In this document: one piece after another, positions 17,344-25,859 of the stretch
Numbering within the stretch: position 1 is the stretch's first letter
Layout of the letters: each line of letters starts with the position of its first letter
Assembly (NCBI GenBank): GCA_016794345.1
Contig: JAEUKE010000174.1
Coordinates: 29,149 to 93,148, forward strand
DNA length: 64,000 bases
Origin: Myxococcales bacterium
GTDB lineage: Bacteria > Myxococcota_A > Polyangia > Polyangiales > Polyangiaceae
Direction: 5' to 3'
Made by a program: the position numbers and the translations under genes
Notes under the pieces: generated by a model
Told to the model about the DNA's origin: nothing
Database searches by the model: none
Seen by the model: only the letters and a program-made list of their open reading frames with translations

Positions 17344-18051
17344 TCACTCGTCGTCGTCGTCGTCGTCGTCGTCCTGATCGGCCAGCTGCTGCTCGAGCTT
17401 CGCGATCGCGTCGTCGCGTTGCTGTTGCTCGAGGTCGGCCTTTCCGCCCTCTCGTCGGAGCGCCTTGGCGGCGGCGGCGCGCGCCTGCTGGACCTTCTGC
17501 ATGACCGCCGGGCGCGGCGCCATGAGCAGGGTCATCGTCCGCTGCTCCATGGAGGGCCGCAGCTCCACCGTGGCGAACTCGTCGAGCTTTTGAACGATGC
17601 GCTCGAGCTGGCCCTGCGCGACCTGCGGGTGGGTGATCTCACGGCCCCGGAAGCGGACGGTGAACTTCACCTTGTGACCGGCCTCGAGGAAGGCCTGCGC
17701 GGCGCGGGTCTTGAAGTCGAGGTCGTGGTCGTCCGTCTTCGGGCGGAGCTTGACCTCTTTCACGTCGAAGGCGGCCGTCTTGATGCGGGTCTCGCGCGCC
17801 TTCTTCTTCTCGTCGTATTTGAACTTGCCGTAGTCGAGGATCTTGCAGACCGGCGGCTCCGCCTTCGGGTTCACCTCGACGAGGTCGAGCCCCTTCTCTT
17901 GCGCGCGCCTGAGGGCCTCGTGCGTGGCGAGGATCCCGAGCATTTCGCCGTCATCCCCGATGACACGAACTTCCGGGACTCGGATTCGCTGGTTGATACG
18001 GATCTGCGGTCCGCGTTGCTGTGCACGGGGGTCGAAGCGTCGCATCGCCAT
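17344..18051 (-). CDS. infC: Translation initiation factor IF-3 with an acidic C-terminal extension (Dsg-like)
   Basis: A 235-residue IF3. Residues 15-85 are the N-terminal domain (RINQRIRVPEVRVIGDDGE, then PKAEPPVCKILDYGKFKYD) and 90-180 the C-terminal domain (KEVKLRPKTDDHDLDFK, GREITHPQVAQG, MEQRTMTLLMAPR). Bacterial IF3 normally ends here at about 180 residues; this protein continues for 55 residues of Ala/Gln/Lys helix ending in a run of eight Asp and a Glu. M. xanthus IF3 (Dsg) is known to carry a comparable extension needed for development. IF3 binds the 30S subunit and controls start-codon selection. A GAGGAG sequence lies about 14 bp before the ATG. It follows thrS, but rpmI and rplT do not follow. 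Confidence 0.96.
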   Translation of the reverse strand: MAMRRFDPRAQQRGPQIRINQRIRVPEVRVIGDDGEMLGILATHEALRRAQEKGLDLVEVNPKAEPPVCKILDYGKFKYDEKKKARETRIKTAAFDVKEVKLRPKTDDHDLDFKTRAAQAFLEAGHKVKFTVRFRGREITHPQVAQGQLERIVQKLDEFATVELRPSMEQRTMTLLMAPRPAVMQKVQQARAAAAKALRREGGKADLEQQQRDDAIAKLEQQLADQDDDDDDDDE

Positions 18052-18135
18052 GTGGGGCTCGGGATCTCCTCAAACGTTTGTGGTGAAGACACAGATGACG
18101 GGCTTGCCACCCTGGCGAGCCCGTGACCGCACGTT

Positions 18136-18170
18136 CCTCCCCCTGGCCCCCTCCGCGAGCGAAGGGGGAG
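18136..18170. repeat. Palindromic C/G-run element between thrS and infC
   Basis: A CCCCCTGGCCCCCTCC arm faces GAAGGGGGAG, forming an imperfect hairpin in the 179-bp leader between the thrS stop and infC. It resembles the hairpin in front of pilT (296-320) in composition and architecture. It could be the infC leader attenuator or a dispersed repeat. Confidence 0.4.
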
Positions 18171-18230
18171 CCACGGGCAGGCCGCGGAGCGGGATGAGAG
18201 ACGATGTACGGAGGGCTCGCAAGAGGAGAG

Positions 18231-20270
18231 TCATCGGGGGGGCCGGGACTCACCCAGGAGGAGCTCCGCAAACGACTCGAGGGGCATCGCCCCCAGGTCC
18301 TTGTTCTGGTCGCGCGACCGCGGGGCGACCTGACGCCCTGCGGCCTCCTTGTCGCCCACGACCACGACGTAAGGCACGCGCAGGAGGCGCGCCGAGCGGA
18401 TCTTCGCGCCCAGCTTGTCCGGCGAAAGATCTGCGCGAGCGCGGAGCCCCTTCTCGGCGAGGAAGCCGACGACCTCCTTCGCGTAGGTCTCCTGCTTCTC
18501 GCTGACGGTGACGATGACGGCCTGCTCCGGCGCGAGCCAGGTCGGGAAGGCCCCACCCACGTGCTCGATGAGGACCGAGAGGAAGCGCTCGAGCGAGCCG
18601 AGGATGGCGCGGTGGAGCATGACGGGGCGGTGCACGACGCCGTCGGTCCCGACGAACTCGAGCTCGAACCGGTCCGGCAGCGCGTAGTCGACCTGGATCG
18701 TGCCGAGCTGCCAGGAGCGCTTGAGCGCGTCGAGGATGTGGAACTCGAGCTTGGGGCCGTAGAAGGCGCCCTCCCCTTCCGCGACCTCGTAGGCGAGGCC
18801 GGCCTCGTTCAAGGCGTCGGCCAGGGCCTTCTCGGCCGCGTCCCATTGCTCGTCCGTCCCGATGCGTTTGTCGGGGCGGGTCGCGAGCTTGATGTCGACA
18901 CGATCGAACCGGAAGGCCTTGTAGACCGCGTAGAGCAGCTGGATGAAGCTCGAGATCTCGCCCTGCATCTGGTCGGGGCGGCAGAAGATGTGCGCGTCGT
19001 CCTGGCAGAAGCTGCGCACGCGCGCCAGCCCGTGGACGACGCCGCCGCGCTCGTAGCGGTGGAGGCGGCCGAAGTCCGCCATGCGCCAGGGGAGCTCGCG
19101 GTAGCTGCGCTTGCGCTGCCCGAAGATGAGGCAGTGGCTCGGGCAGTTCATGGGCTTGAGGCCGAGCCGCTCGACCTCGTCGAGGTGGGAGACGACGGCG
19201 TCGTCACGGACCTTGTCGGCGTGCTCGTAGCCGTCTCCGTGCGCGTGCTGCACGCCGACTCGGAGCGCCATCTTCGCTTCGTCGAGCACCTCCGACGTCA
19301 TCGGGAGGTACATGTTCTCGCGGTAGTTCGGCAAATGCCCGCTCGTCAGGAAGAGGCGCTTGTCGAACACCTGGGGCGTGATGACCTCCTCGTAGCCGAA
19401 CTCGACGTAGAGCTCGCGCATGAAGGAGACGAGGCGGTTGTAGACGAACGCGCCGCGCGGCAAGAGGAACGGCATCGCCGGCGCGTACTCGTGGAACATG
19501 AAGAGCTCGAGCTCCTTGCCGAGCTTCCGGTGGTCGCGCTCCTTCGCCTCCTCGAGGAGCTTCAGGTGCTCGTCGAGCTCCTTCTGCGTCGAGAACGAGG
19601 TGCCGTAGACGCGCTGGAGCATCGGGTTGCGCTCGTCACCGCGCCAATACGCGCCGGCCACGCTCGTGAGCTTCACCGCGCCGATGAAGCCGGTGTCCGG
19701 GACGTGCGGGCCCTCGCAGAGGTCGAGCCACTGGCCCTCTTCGTGGCCCGGCGCGGCGCCCTTGGCCGAGCCGTGTTTGTAGAGCGAGATCTCCTCGCCT
19801 TCGGGCAGACGGTCGACGTGCTCCGCCTTGTACGTCTCGCCGAGCTTCTGGAAGAGCGCCCGCGCCGCGTCCCGCGAGATGGCCTCGCGAACGAAGGGAC
19901 GCTTCGCTGCGACGATCTCCCGCATCTTGTCTTCGATCTTCGCCAGGTCCTCGTCGTTGAACGCGCCCTTCGGGCTCTCGAAGTCGTAGTAGAAGCCCGC
20001 CTCGGTCGAGGGACCAAACGTCACCTTCGTGCCGGGGAACAGCCGCTGCACCGCGTCTGCCATGACGTGCGCGGTCGAGTGCCGGATCATCGAGAGCCCG
20101 TCCGGGTCGGTCGTCTTGACCGGCTTCAGCTGAGGGCCGAGCTCGACCGGAACCGACGTGTGCAGGTCGTACACGCGGCTGCCGGCGCGCGCGCCGATGA
20201 TCGTGGAGTCCTTGAGGAGCTCGGAGCCGAGGAGCTCGCGAACGTTCTTCTTGTCTTGGGGGGCCGCCAT
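18231..20270 (-). CDS. thrS: Threonyl-tRNA synthetase
   Basis: A 679-residue class II synthetase. The first 60 residues occupy the place of the TGS domain but are poorly conserved. The editing domain starts at MIRHSTAHVM (His64, His68) and includes CEGPHVPDTG. The catalytic core shows the zinc ligands in LKPMNCPSH, QDDAH and VMLHRAILGS, motif 2 in RMADFGRLHRYERGG, and a C-terminal anticodon-binding domain (about 575-679). An extra stretch of about 37 residues lies between ENMYLPM and LKPMNCP compared with the E. coli enzyme as I recall it. It charges tRNA-Thr and proofreads serine. infC follows 179 bp downstream, the common thrS-infC order. The ATG at 20270 is the only good start. Confidence 0.96.
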   Translation of the reverse strand: MAAPQDKKNVRELLGSELLKDSTIIGARAGSRVYDLHTSVPVELGPQLKPVKTTDPDGLSMIRHSTAHVMADAVQRLFPGTKVTFGPSTEAGFYYDFESPKGAFNDEDLAKIEDKMREIVAAKRPFVREAISRDAARALFQKLGETYKAEHVDRLPEGEEISLYKHGSAKGAAPGHEEGQWLDLCEGPHVPDTGFIGAVKLTSVAGAYWRGDERNPMLQRVYGTSFSTQKELDEHLKLLEEAKERDHRKLGKELELFMFHEYAPAMPFLLPRGAFVYNRLVSFMRELYVEFGYEEVITPQVFDKRLFLTSGHLPNYRENMYLPMTSEVLDEAKMALRVGVQHAHGDGYEHADKVRDDAVVSHLDEVERLGLKPMNCPSHCLIFGQRKRSYRELPWRMADFGRLHRYERGGVVHGLARVRSFCQDDAHIFCRPDQMQGEISSFIQLLYAVYKAFRFDRVDIKLATRPDKRIGTDEQWDAAEKALADALNEAGLAYEVAEGEGAFYGPKLEFHILDALKRSWQLGTIQVDYALPDRFELEFVGTDGVVHRPVMLHRAILGSLERFLSVLIEHVGGAFPTWLAPEQAVIVTVSEKQETYAKEVVGFLAEKGLRARADLSPDKLGAKIRSARLLRVPYVVVVGDKEAAGRQVAPRSRDQNKDLGAMPLESFAELLLGESRPPR

Positions 20271-20357
20271 GACGAATCGGGAGATTTTGCAGCACCAGGC
20301 CGCAAAGCTGCCTTACCTGGGGATCCGGAGGGGAGCCAGCCTGAAATGTCGCGGGGG

Positions 20358-20379
20358 ACGTCACGACAACGTCACGAGT
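20358..20379 (+). promoter_or_regulatory. 11-bp direct repeat, candidate Pho box of the pst operon
   Basis: ACGTCACGACA (20358-20368) and ACGTCACGAGT (20369-20379) are adjacent direct repeats with an 11-bp period, nine bases identical, 42-63 bp before the pstB start. PhoB boxes are built from 11-bp direct repeats with a GTCA-containing core. Position and period fit PhoB control; the exact sequence in this lineage is not known to me. Confidence 0.5.
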
Positions 20380-20420
20380 CGGCCACCGCGCTCCCCCAGT
20401 AGGCGGCCATCCTCGGGATC

Positions 20421-21272
20421 GTGATCGCAGCCTCCCCCGCCCTGTCCAGGAATGCGCTCCGCGCCCCGGCGCTGCCCTTCGCGCGCGGGGTCGACCGCCC
20501 GGCGGAGGATGCGCGGACCGACACGAAGATGCGCGCCGAGGGCGTGACGATCGCCTACGGCGGGCGGCCCGCCGTGAAGGACGTCTCGCTCGGCGTGAAC
20601 GCCCACGAGGTCCTCGCCCTCATCGGCCCGAGCGGCTGCGGCAAGAGCACGTTCCTGCGCTCCCTGAATCGGATGAACGACACGATCCACGGGGCGACGA
20701 CGTCGGGCCGGATCGAGCTCGAAGGCCAGGACATCTACGCCCACGGCGTCGACCCGGTCATGGTCCGGCGACGGATCGGGATGGTCTTCCAGAGGTCCAA
20801 CCCGTTCCCCAAGTCCATCTTCGAGAACGTCGCGTACGGTCTCCGCATCGCCGGCGCGATGGGCAAGGCCGACATCGCAGGGCGCGTCGAGAAGGCGCTC
20901 CGACAGGCGGCGCTCTGGGACGAGGTGAAGGACCGGCTGCACGACTCCGGGCTCGGCCTCTCGGGGGGCCAGCAGCAGAGGCTCTGCATCGCGCGCGCTC
21001 TTGCCGTCGAGCCGGACGTGCTCCTGATGGACGAGCCGGCGAGCGCCCTGGATCCGATCGCGACCGCGAAGCTCGAGGAGCTCGTGCTCGAGCTTCGGAG
21101 CTCGCTCACGATCGTCATCGTCACGCACAACATGCAACAAGCGCTGCGCATCTCGCAGCGCACCGGGTTCTTCAACCTCGGCCGTCTCGTCGAGATCGAC
21201 GAGACGAGCGTCATCTTCTCGAGCCCCCGCGAGAAGGAGACGAAGGACTACGTCGAGGGCCGATTCGGATGA
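20421..21272 (+). CDS. pstB: Phosphate ABC transporter ATP-binding protein PstB
   Basis: A 283-residue ABC ATPase, or about 247 if the ATG at 20529 (MRAEGVTIAYGG) is used instead of the GTG at 20421. Walker A is GPSGCGKS, followed by the PstB-specific LRSLNRMND; the Q-loop is VFQRSNPFPKSIFENVAYG, the signature LSGGQQQRLCIARA, Walker B LLMDEPASALDP and the switch VTHNMQQA. It energises high-affinity phosphate import. Unusually, it is the first gene of the operon (order B-S-C-A rather than S-C-A-B). Its TGA overlaps the pstS ATG by four bases. A possible Pho box lies upstream. Confidence 0.95.
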   Translation: MIAASPALSRNALRAPALPFARGVDRPAEDARTDTKMRAEGVTIAYGGRPAVKDVSLGVNAHEVLALIGPSGCGKSTFLRSLNRMNDTIHGATTSGRIELEGQDIYAHGVDPVMVRRRIGMVFQRSNPFPKSIFENVAYGLRIAGAMGKADIAGRVEKALRQAALWDEVKDRLHDSGLGLSGGQQQRLCIARALAVEPDVLLMDEPASALDPIATAKLEELVLELRSSLTIVIVTHNMQQALRISQRTGFFNLGRLVEIDETSVIFSSPREKETKDYVEGRFG

Positions 21273-22141
21273 GCTCGACCGGAGGGCTGGCAGCCGCCGC
21301 TCTCGTCTTGTCTCTGATCGGCTGCACCCGGACGGAGCCGGTCGGCGGCGACGGCACGACGCTCGGGCCCGGCAAAGGCGCCATCGCGGTGAAGGGCTCT
21401 GACACGATGGTCATCCTCGCTCAACGATGGGCGGAGGAGTTCATGAAGGCTCACCCCGGGGCGACCGTGCAGGTCACGGGCGGCGGGACCGGGACTGGAA
21501 TCGCCGCGCTCATCAACGGCACCACCGACATCTGTCAGGCGAGCCGGCCCATGAAGGAAAAGGAACGAGCCGACCTCGCGCAGAAGAGGGGCGCCGAGGC
21601 CGTCGAGACAAAGGTCGCCCTCGACGCGATCGCGGTCTACGTCAACGAGAAGAACCCGATCTCGGAGATCTCGGTCCCCGACCTGGCGAAGGTCTACACC
21701 GGCAAGACGACGAGCTGGAGCGACCTGGGCGGCGGCGCGGACAAGATCGTCGTGTACGGGCGCGAGAACAGCTCGGGCACCTACGGCTACTTCAAGGAGC
21801 ACGTGCTCGGGAACGCGGACTTCGACCAGACCGTCCAGACCCTCGCCGGCACGAGCGCGGTGGCGGCTGCCGTGAAAGGAGACCCGCGCGGCATCGGGTA
21901 CGGGGGGATTGCCTACCTCGAGGGGATCAAGGCCCTGAAGGTCAAGCGCGACGCTTCCGCTCCGGCGATCGCGGCTTCGCCGCAGACGGCGCAGGACGGA
22001 ACCTACCCGCTGGCGCGCTCGCTCCTTTTCTACACAGCCGGCCCCGCCAAAGGCACTTCCAAGCGGTTCATCGAGTTCGTCACCGGAGCCGAGGGCCAGA
22101 AGGTGATCGAAGAGGTCGGTTATTACCCGCTTCCCCAATGA
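21269..22141 (+). CDS. pstS: Phosphate-binding lipoprotein PstS
   Basis: A 290-residue periplasmic binding protein. A lipoprotein signal (ALVLSLIGC, lipobox LIGC, Cys about residue 18) tethers it to the membrane. Phosphate-binding family features include AVKGSDTMVILAQRWAEEF, VTGGGTGTGIAALINGTTDI and YGRENSSGTYGYFKEHVLG, where the SGT loop normally contacts phosphate. It captures phosphate and delivers it to PstC/PstA. It overlaps pstB upstream and pstC downstream by four bases each, so the operon is translationally coupled. Confidence 0.95.
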   Translation: MSSTGGLAAAALVLSLIGCTRTEPVGGDGTTLGPGKGAIAVKGSDTMVILAQRWAEEFMKAHPGATVQVTGGGTGTGIAALINGTTDICQASRPMKEKERADLAQKRGAEAVETKVALDAIAVYVNEKNPISEISVPDLAKVYTGKTTSWSDLGGGADKIVVYGRENSSGTYGYFKEHVLGNADFDQTVQTLAGTSAVAAAVKGDPRGIGYGGIAYLEGIKALKVKRDASAPAIAASPQTAQDGTYPLARSLLFYTAGPAKGTSKRFIEFVTGAEGQKVIEEVGYYPLPQ

Positions 22142-23067
22142 ACCTCCAAAGAAGGCCGAGCAGGGGCGAATGGGTCGCCGAGGCCTCCATCCGCGCGGTC
22201 GCGGCTGGCTCGGTCGCGATCGTCCTCTTGATCTTGCTGTTCATCGGCAAGGAGGCTTTTGGGATCTTCTTCGATCCGACGGTCCGCGCGGAGATCACCT
22301 TCACCGGGCTCTTCCGATCGCACGACGGCTCGAGCGCGTGGCAGCCCGTCAGTGAGATCCCGAAGTACAACGTGTTGCCGCTCTTCGTCGGCACGCTGAA
22401 GGTCACGCTCGTCTCCCTCCTCATCGCCGTGCCGCTCAGCGTCGGCGCGGCGGTCTACGTGGCGGAGTACGCGAGCTCACGGGTACGCGAGCTGGTGAAG
22501 CCGGCGATCGAGCTCCTCGCCGGCATCCCCTCGGTCGTGGTCGGCTTCTTCGCGCTCGTCGTGCTCGCGTCCTGGCTCCAGGAGGCGCTCGGCCTCGACC
22601 ACCGCCTCAACTCCATCGTCGCGGGGACCGGGCTCGCGTTCGCCGTCTGCCCGGTGGTCTTCTCGGTCTCCGAAGACGCGCTGCGCAGCGTGCCCACGTC
22701 GTATCGCTCCGCGGCCATCGCGCTCGGATCGACGAAGGCCCAGACCGTCCTCCGGGTCATCATCCCGGCCGCTGGCCCAGGGATCGCGGCGGCTGTGGCC
22801 CTCGGCTTCGGACGAGCCGTGGGTGAGACGATGATCGTGGTGCTCGCGACGGGGAACGCCGCGATCCTGGACGCCTCGCTCGGCACCTCGACGCGCACGT
22901 TGACCGCGACGATCGCGCAGGAGCTCGGGGAGGTCGTGGTGGGGAGCCCGCATTTCGCGGTGCTCTTCATGCTCGGTGCGCTCCTGTTTCTCACGACCTT
23001 CGCGATCAACCTGGGAGGTGAGCGCATCGTCGCCTCGATGCGCCGAAAGCTGGGGGTGTCCCAGTGA
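22138..23067 (+). CDS. pstC: Phosphate ABC transporter permease PstC
   Basis: A 309-residue permease with about six transmembrane helices. The first (AAGSVAIVLLILLFIGKEAF) is followed by a periplasmic segment of about 60 residues. The BPD_transp_1 core includes NVLPLFVGTLKVTLVSLLIA, AIELLAGIPSVVVGFFALVV and an EAA-type loop (YRSAAIALGSTKAQTVLRVI; GFGRAVGETMIV). It forms the phosphate channel with PstA. The ATG at 22138 overlaps the pstS stop by four bases; the final TGA overlaps the GTG of pstA. Confidence 0.95.
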   Translation: MNLQRRPSRGEWVAEASIRAVAAGSVAIVLLILLFIGKEAFGIFFDPTVRAEITFTGLFRSHDGSSAWQPVSEIPKYNVLPLFVGTLKVTLVSLLIAVPLSVGAAVYVAEYASSRVRELVKPAIELLAGIPSVVVGFFALVVLASWLQEALGLDHRLNSIVAGTGLAFAVCPVVFSVSEDALRSVPTSYRSAAIALGSTKAQTVLRVIIPAAGPGIAAAVALGFGRAVGETMIVVLATGNAAILDASLGTSTRTLTATIAQELGEVVVGSPHFAVLFMLGALLFLTTFAINLGGERIVASMRRKLGVSQ

Positions 23068-24005
23068 CCGCCCCCGCATCCGTGAGTGAGCGGCTAGCCG
23101 GGCGTCCCGGCGTCGTCCTCGACACGGTCACGAAGGCGCTCTGCGCAGGCGCGGTCGTCGTCATCCTGGGCATGCTCGCGGTCATCATGGGCACGATCGT
23201 CCTGGGAGGCGCGGGAGCGATCTCCTGGACCTTCTTGACCAAGGCACCCGAGAAGGGCCTGACCGAGGGCGGCATCTTCCCCGCCATCTTCGGAACGGCC
23301 GCGCTGACCCTCCTCATGACGGTCGTCGCCGTCCCGGCAGGTGTGCTCACGGCGGTCTACCTCACCGAATATGCCCCGCCTGGCTCGCTCCTCGCGCGGC
23401 TCGTTCGCGTCTGCATCGCGAACCTGGCCGGCGTCCCCTCGATCGTGTTCGGCCTCTTCGGGCTCGGCTTCTTCGTCTCCACCTTGGGGCCGGCGATCGA
23501 CGAGGTCGGGTTCGGGGGCGCGCCGACGTATGGCAAGCCTGCCTTGATCTGGGCTGCGCTGACGCTGGCCGTCCTGGCGCTCCCGGTCATCGTGGTGGCG
23601 ACCGAGGAAGCCCTCCGAGCCGTGCCCCGAGAGATACGCGACGCGAGCCTCGCCGTCGGAGCGACGAAGCTCCAGACCATCGTCCGCGTCGTCCTGCCCG
23701 AGGCGCTCGGCGGGATCCTGACCGGCAGCATCCTCGCGGTGAGCCGCGGAGCTGGCGAGGTGGCGCCGATCCTCTTCACGGGCGCAGCGTATTTTCTCCC
23801 CTATCTCCCCGCGTACCTGAACGACCCGTTCATGAACCTCGGCTACCACGTGTATGTGCTTGCGACGCAGTCCCCCGACGTCGACAAGACGAAGCCGCTG
23901 CTCTACGGGACCGTGCTCGTGCTGCTCGGGCTGACGTTCTCGCTCAACGTGGTCGCGGTGCTGATCCGGCAGCGCACGCGCGGAAAGCTTCGTGCGGCGG
24001 CGTGA
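23064..24005 (+). CDS. pstA: Phosphate ABC transporter permease PstA
   Basis: A 313-residue permease starting with GTG at 23064, four bases inside pstC. Six helices are visible, including VVVILGMLAVIMGTIVLGGA and TLLMTVVAVPAGVLTAVYLT. The conserved ANLAGVPSIVFGLFGLGFF and the EAA-type loop IRDASLAVGATKLQTIVRVV followed by GAGEVAPILFTGAAYF are typical of PstA. It completes the BSCA transporter. No phoU or phoBR follows; the next feature is a tRNA gene 52 bp downstream. Confidence 0.95.
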   Translation: MTAPASVSERLAGRPGVVLDTVTKALCAGAVVVILGMLAVIMGTIVLGGAGAISWTFLTKAPEKGLTEGGIFPAIFGTAALTLLMTVVAVPAGVLTAVYLTEYAPPGSLLARLVRVCIANLAGVPSIVFGLFGLGFFVSTLGPAIDEVGFGGAPTYGKPALIWAALTLAVLALPVIVVATEEALRAVPREIRDASLAVGATKLQTIVRVVLPEALGGILTGSILAVSRGAGEVAPILFTGAAYFLPYLPAYLNDPFMNLGYHVYVLATQSPDVDKTKPLLYGTVLVLLGLTFSLNVVAVLIRQRTRGKLRAAA

Positions 24006-24057
24006 TTCGCTCCGCTTGACAGACCGAACATCGACGACTAAGAACGCCGCCTCACCC

Positions 24058-24129
<72 letters not shown>

Positions 24130-24148
24130 CAACTTGATGGGGACATTC

Positions 24149-24318
24149 CGAGCGGGGCCTGCCCCGCTCGATGCTTTTTCCGAGCGGGGACCCCAACCCG
24201 CTCGATGCTTTTTGCGAGCGGGCACCCGACCGGCTCGATGCTTTTTTGGCGAGCGGGACCCCAACCCGCTCGACGCGGCCCCGCTCGATGTTTCTTGCGC
24301 GAGCGGGGCCTTCAAACG
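24149..24318 (+). repeat. Cluster of five hairpin repeats downstream of tRNA-Val(GAC)
   Basis: Units at 24149-24179, 24181-24213, 24214-24247 and 24248-24275 each read CGAGCGGG, a short loop (often ACCCCAA), CCCGCTCG or CGGCTCG, then ATGC (CGAC-GC in the fourth); the first three are followed by 5-6 T. A fifth, inverted unit (24276-24318) is a larger palindrome, GGCCCCGCTCG to CGAGCGGGGCC. Each of the first three looks like an intrinsic terminator. The same element, in the same orientation relative to the tRNA, occurs downstream of tRNA-Val(CAC) at 7147-7210, with a diverged copy at 48014-48084. Confidence 0.88.
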
Positions 24319-24356
24319 GCGGAACGTGCAGAGTTGCGCACGTCTGCACGAAGACG

Positions 24357-25781
24357 TCAGTGCGGGATGAGGCCGCCGAACCACGCGCCGGCGATACCGC
24401 CCGCGAGCACCAGGACGAGCACCACGTAGAGGACGGGCGACGTCCCCTTCCTCGCCGGCTCCATCGACCGACCGCTCGAGGGTGCCGGGAGGTTCGCCGC
24501 GAGCGGCGCCGGCGCGATGGCCGGCGGCGCCAGGCCGGCCCCTCCTCCGCCGCCGCTCCGGGGCGGCTCGTCGTCCTCGAGGGCCGCGAGGTTCCCCAGG
24601 CCGATCTCGCGCTCGGCCGCGTAGATGCTGGCGCGGATCTGCGACTCGGCCTCGCTCTTCTTCTGGTGGCCGACCGAAAGCTCGTCCGCCCACTTGCCGA
24701 TGTCCTCGAAGCCGAGCTTGAGCGGCTCCTCCTTCGCGTCGGCGCCCTTCTTGCCCCCGCCGTCCTCCTCGCCTTCTTGCAGCGAGGTGAACTCGAACAG
24801 GGCCTCCTCGATCAGCTTGTCGATGACGCTTGTCTTGTCCGGCGCCTTCTTCTTGCGCAGCGCCATCGCGCCGCGCACGAGCTCGGCGATGTCGAAGGAG
24901 CTGACCGGCTTGCCTTGGCGGTACAAACACGCCGTCAGATCGCGCCCGAGATCGCGGGCCGACCGATAGCGCGCGTTCGGATCTTTGGCGAGCGCGCGCG
25001 CGAGGATACGGTCCAGCTCCTCCGGCACGTCGGGCCGCATCGACCGGAGCGCAGGCACCTGGGCCTGCTGGACCATCTTCACGGTCCCGAAGTCGGTGTC
25101 GGCCAGGAAGAGGCGCTTTCCGCTCAGGAGCTCCCACAAGATGATCCCGACAGCGAAGATGTCGGCGCGGAGGTCGACGTCACCCCCGAGCGCAGCCTCA
25201 GGCGCGAGGTAGCTGAACTTGCCCTTGATGATGCCGGGCTCGCTCTTCTCCAGCTGGCTCGTCGCCTTGGCGAGGCCGAAGTCCACGATCTTCACCTCGC
25301 CGTGTTTGGTGATGAGCACGTTCGGAGGCGACATGTCGCGGTGGACGATGTGCAGGTCTTTGCCGTCGCCCCCTTGCAGCTCGTGCGCGTAGGTGAGCCC
25401 CTCGCAGATGCGGATGGCGATGAGCGTCGCGGCCTCGACGGGGAAGACGCGGTTGTTGCTCTTCAGGTAGTCGATGACGGCCTTGAGATCGGAGCCGTCG
25501 ACGTACTCCATGACGATGAAGTACGCGTTGTCGCCGACGCCGATATCGAAGACCTGGACGCAGTTCGAGTGCGAGAGCTGGGCAGAGAGCCTCGCCTCGT
25601 CGAGGAACATCGAGATGAAGCGCTTCTTCTCCGAGAGGTGGGGCAGGACGCGCTTGATGGCGACGCGCTTCTTGAAACCCTCGATCCCGGCGCTCTCGGC
25701 GATGAACACCTCCGCCATACCGCCGGAGGCGAGCCGCTCGAGGACTCTGTACCGCTGCTGCGGCTGATGGACCTCTGTCAT
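24357..25781 (-). CDS. Membrane-anchored Ser/Thr protein kinase (HRDMSPPN type)
   Basis: A 474-residue Hanks-type kinase. The catalytic domain (about 10-280) has the glycine loop LASGGMAEVF, the ATP lysine in VAIKRV, catalytic HRDMSPPN, DFGLAK and the activation-segment APEAALGG. In the catalytic loop Ser replaces the usual Lys after HRD, a variant common in myxobacterial kinases. After the kinase come a charged linker, an acidic segment and a C-terminal transmembrane helix (VLYVVLVLVLAGGIAGAWFG) with a four-residue external end. The kinase domain faces the cytoplasm and there is no external sensor domain. A short unknown gene lies 78 bp upstream. Substrates are unknown. Confidence 0.93.
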   Translation of the reverse strand: MTEVHQPQQRYRVLERLASGGMAEVFIAESAGIEGFKKRVAIKRVLPHLSEKKRFISMFLDEARLSAQLSHSNCVQVFDIGVGDNAYFIVMEYVDGSDLKAVIDYLKSNNRVFPVEAATLIAIRICEGLTYAHELQGGDGKDLHIVHRDMSPPNVLITKHGEVKIVDFGLAKATSQLEKSEPGIIKGKFSYLAPEAALGGDVDLRADIFAVGIILWELLSGKRLFLADTDFGTVKMVQQAQVPALRSMRPDVPEELDRILARALAKDPNARYRSARDLGRDLTACLYRQGKPVSSFDIAELVRGAMALRKKKAPDKTSVIDKLIEEALFEFTSLQEGEEDGGGKKGADAKEEPLKLGFEDIGKWADELSVGHQKKSEAESQIRASIYAAEREIGLGNLAALEDDEPPRSGGGGGAGLAPPAIAPAPLAANLPAPSSGRSMEPARKGTSPVLYVVLVLVLAGGIAGAWFGGLIPH

Positions 25782-25859
25782 AAGGGGGGCCGCCGGATCT
25801 TGTCCCGGACGGGACGCCAGTACACCACATTTTTCGCCGGAGCGGTCCCGCCGACCGCG

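Noticed and set aside
24149..24318. CRISPR-like array
   Set aside because: The units are hairpins with variable loops and no spacers of constant length; no cas gene is present.
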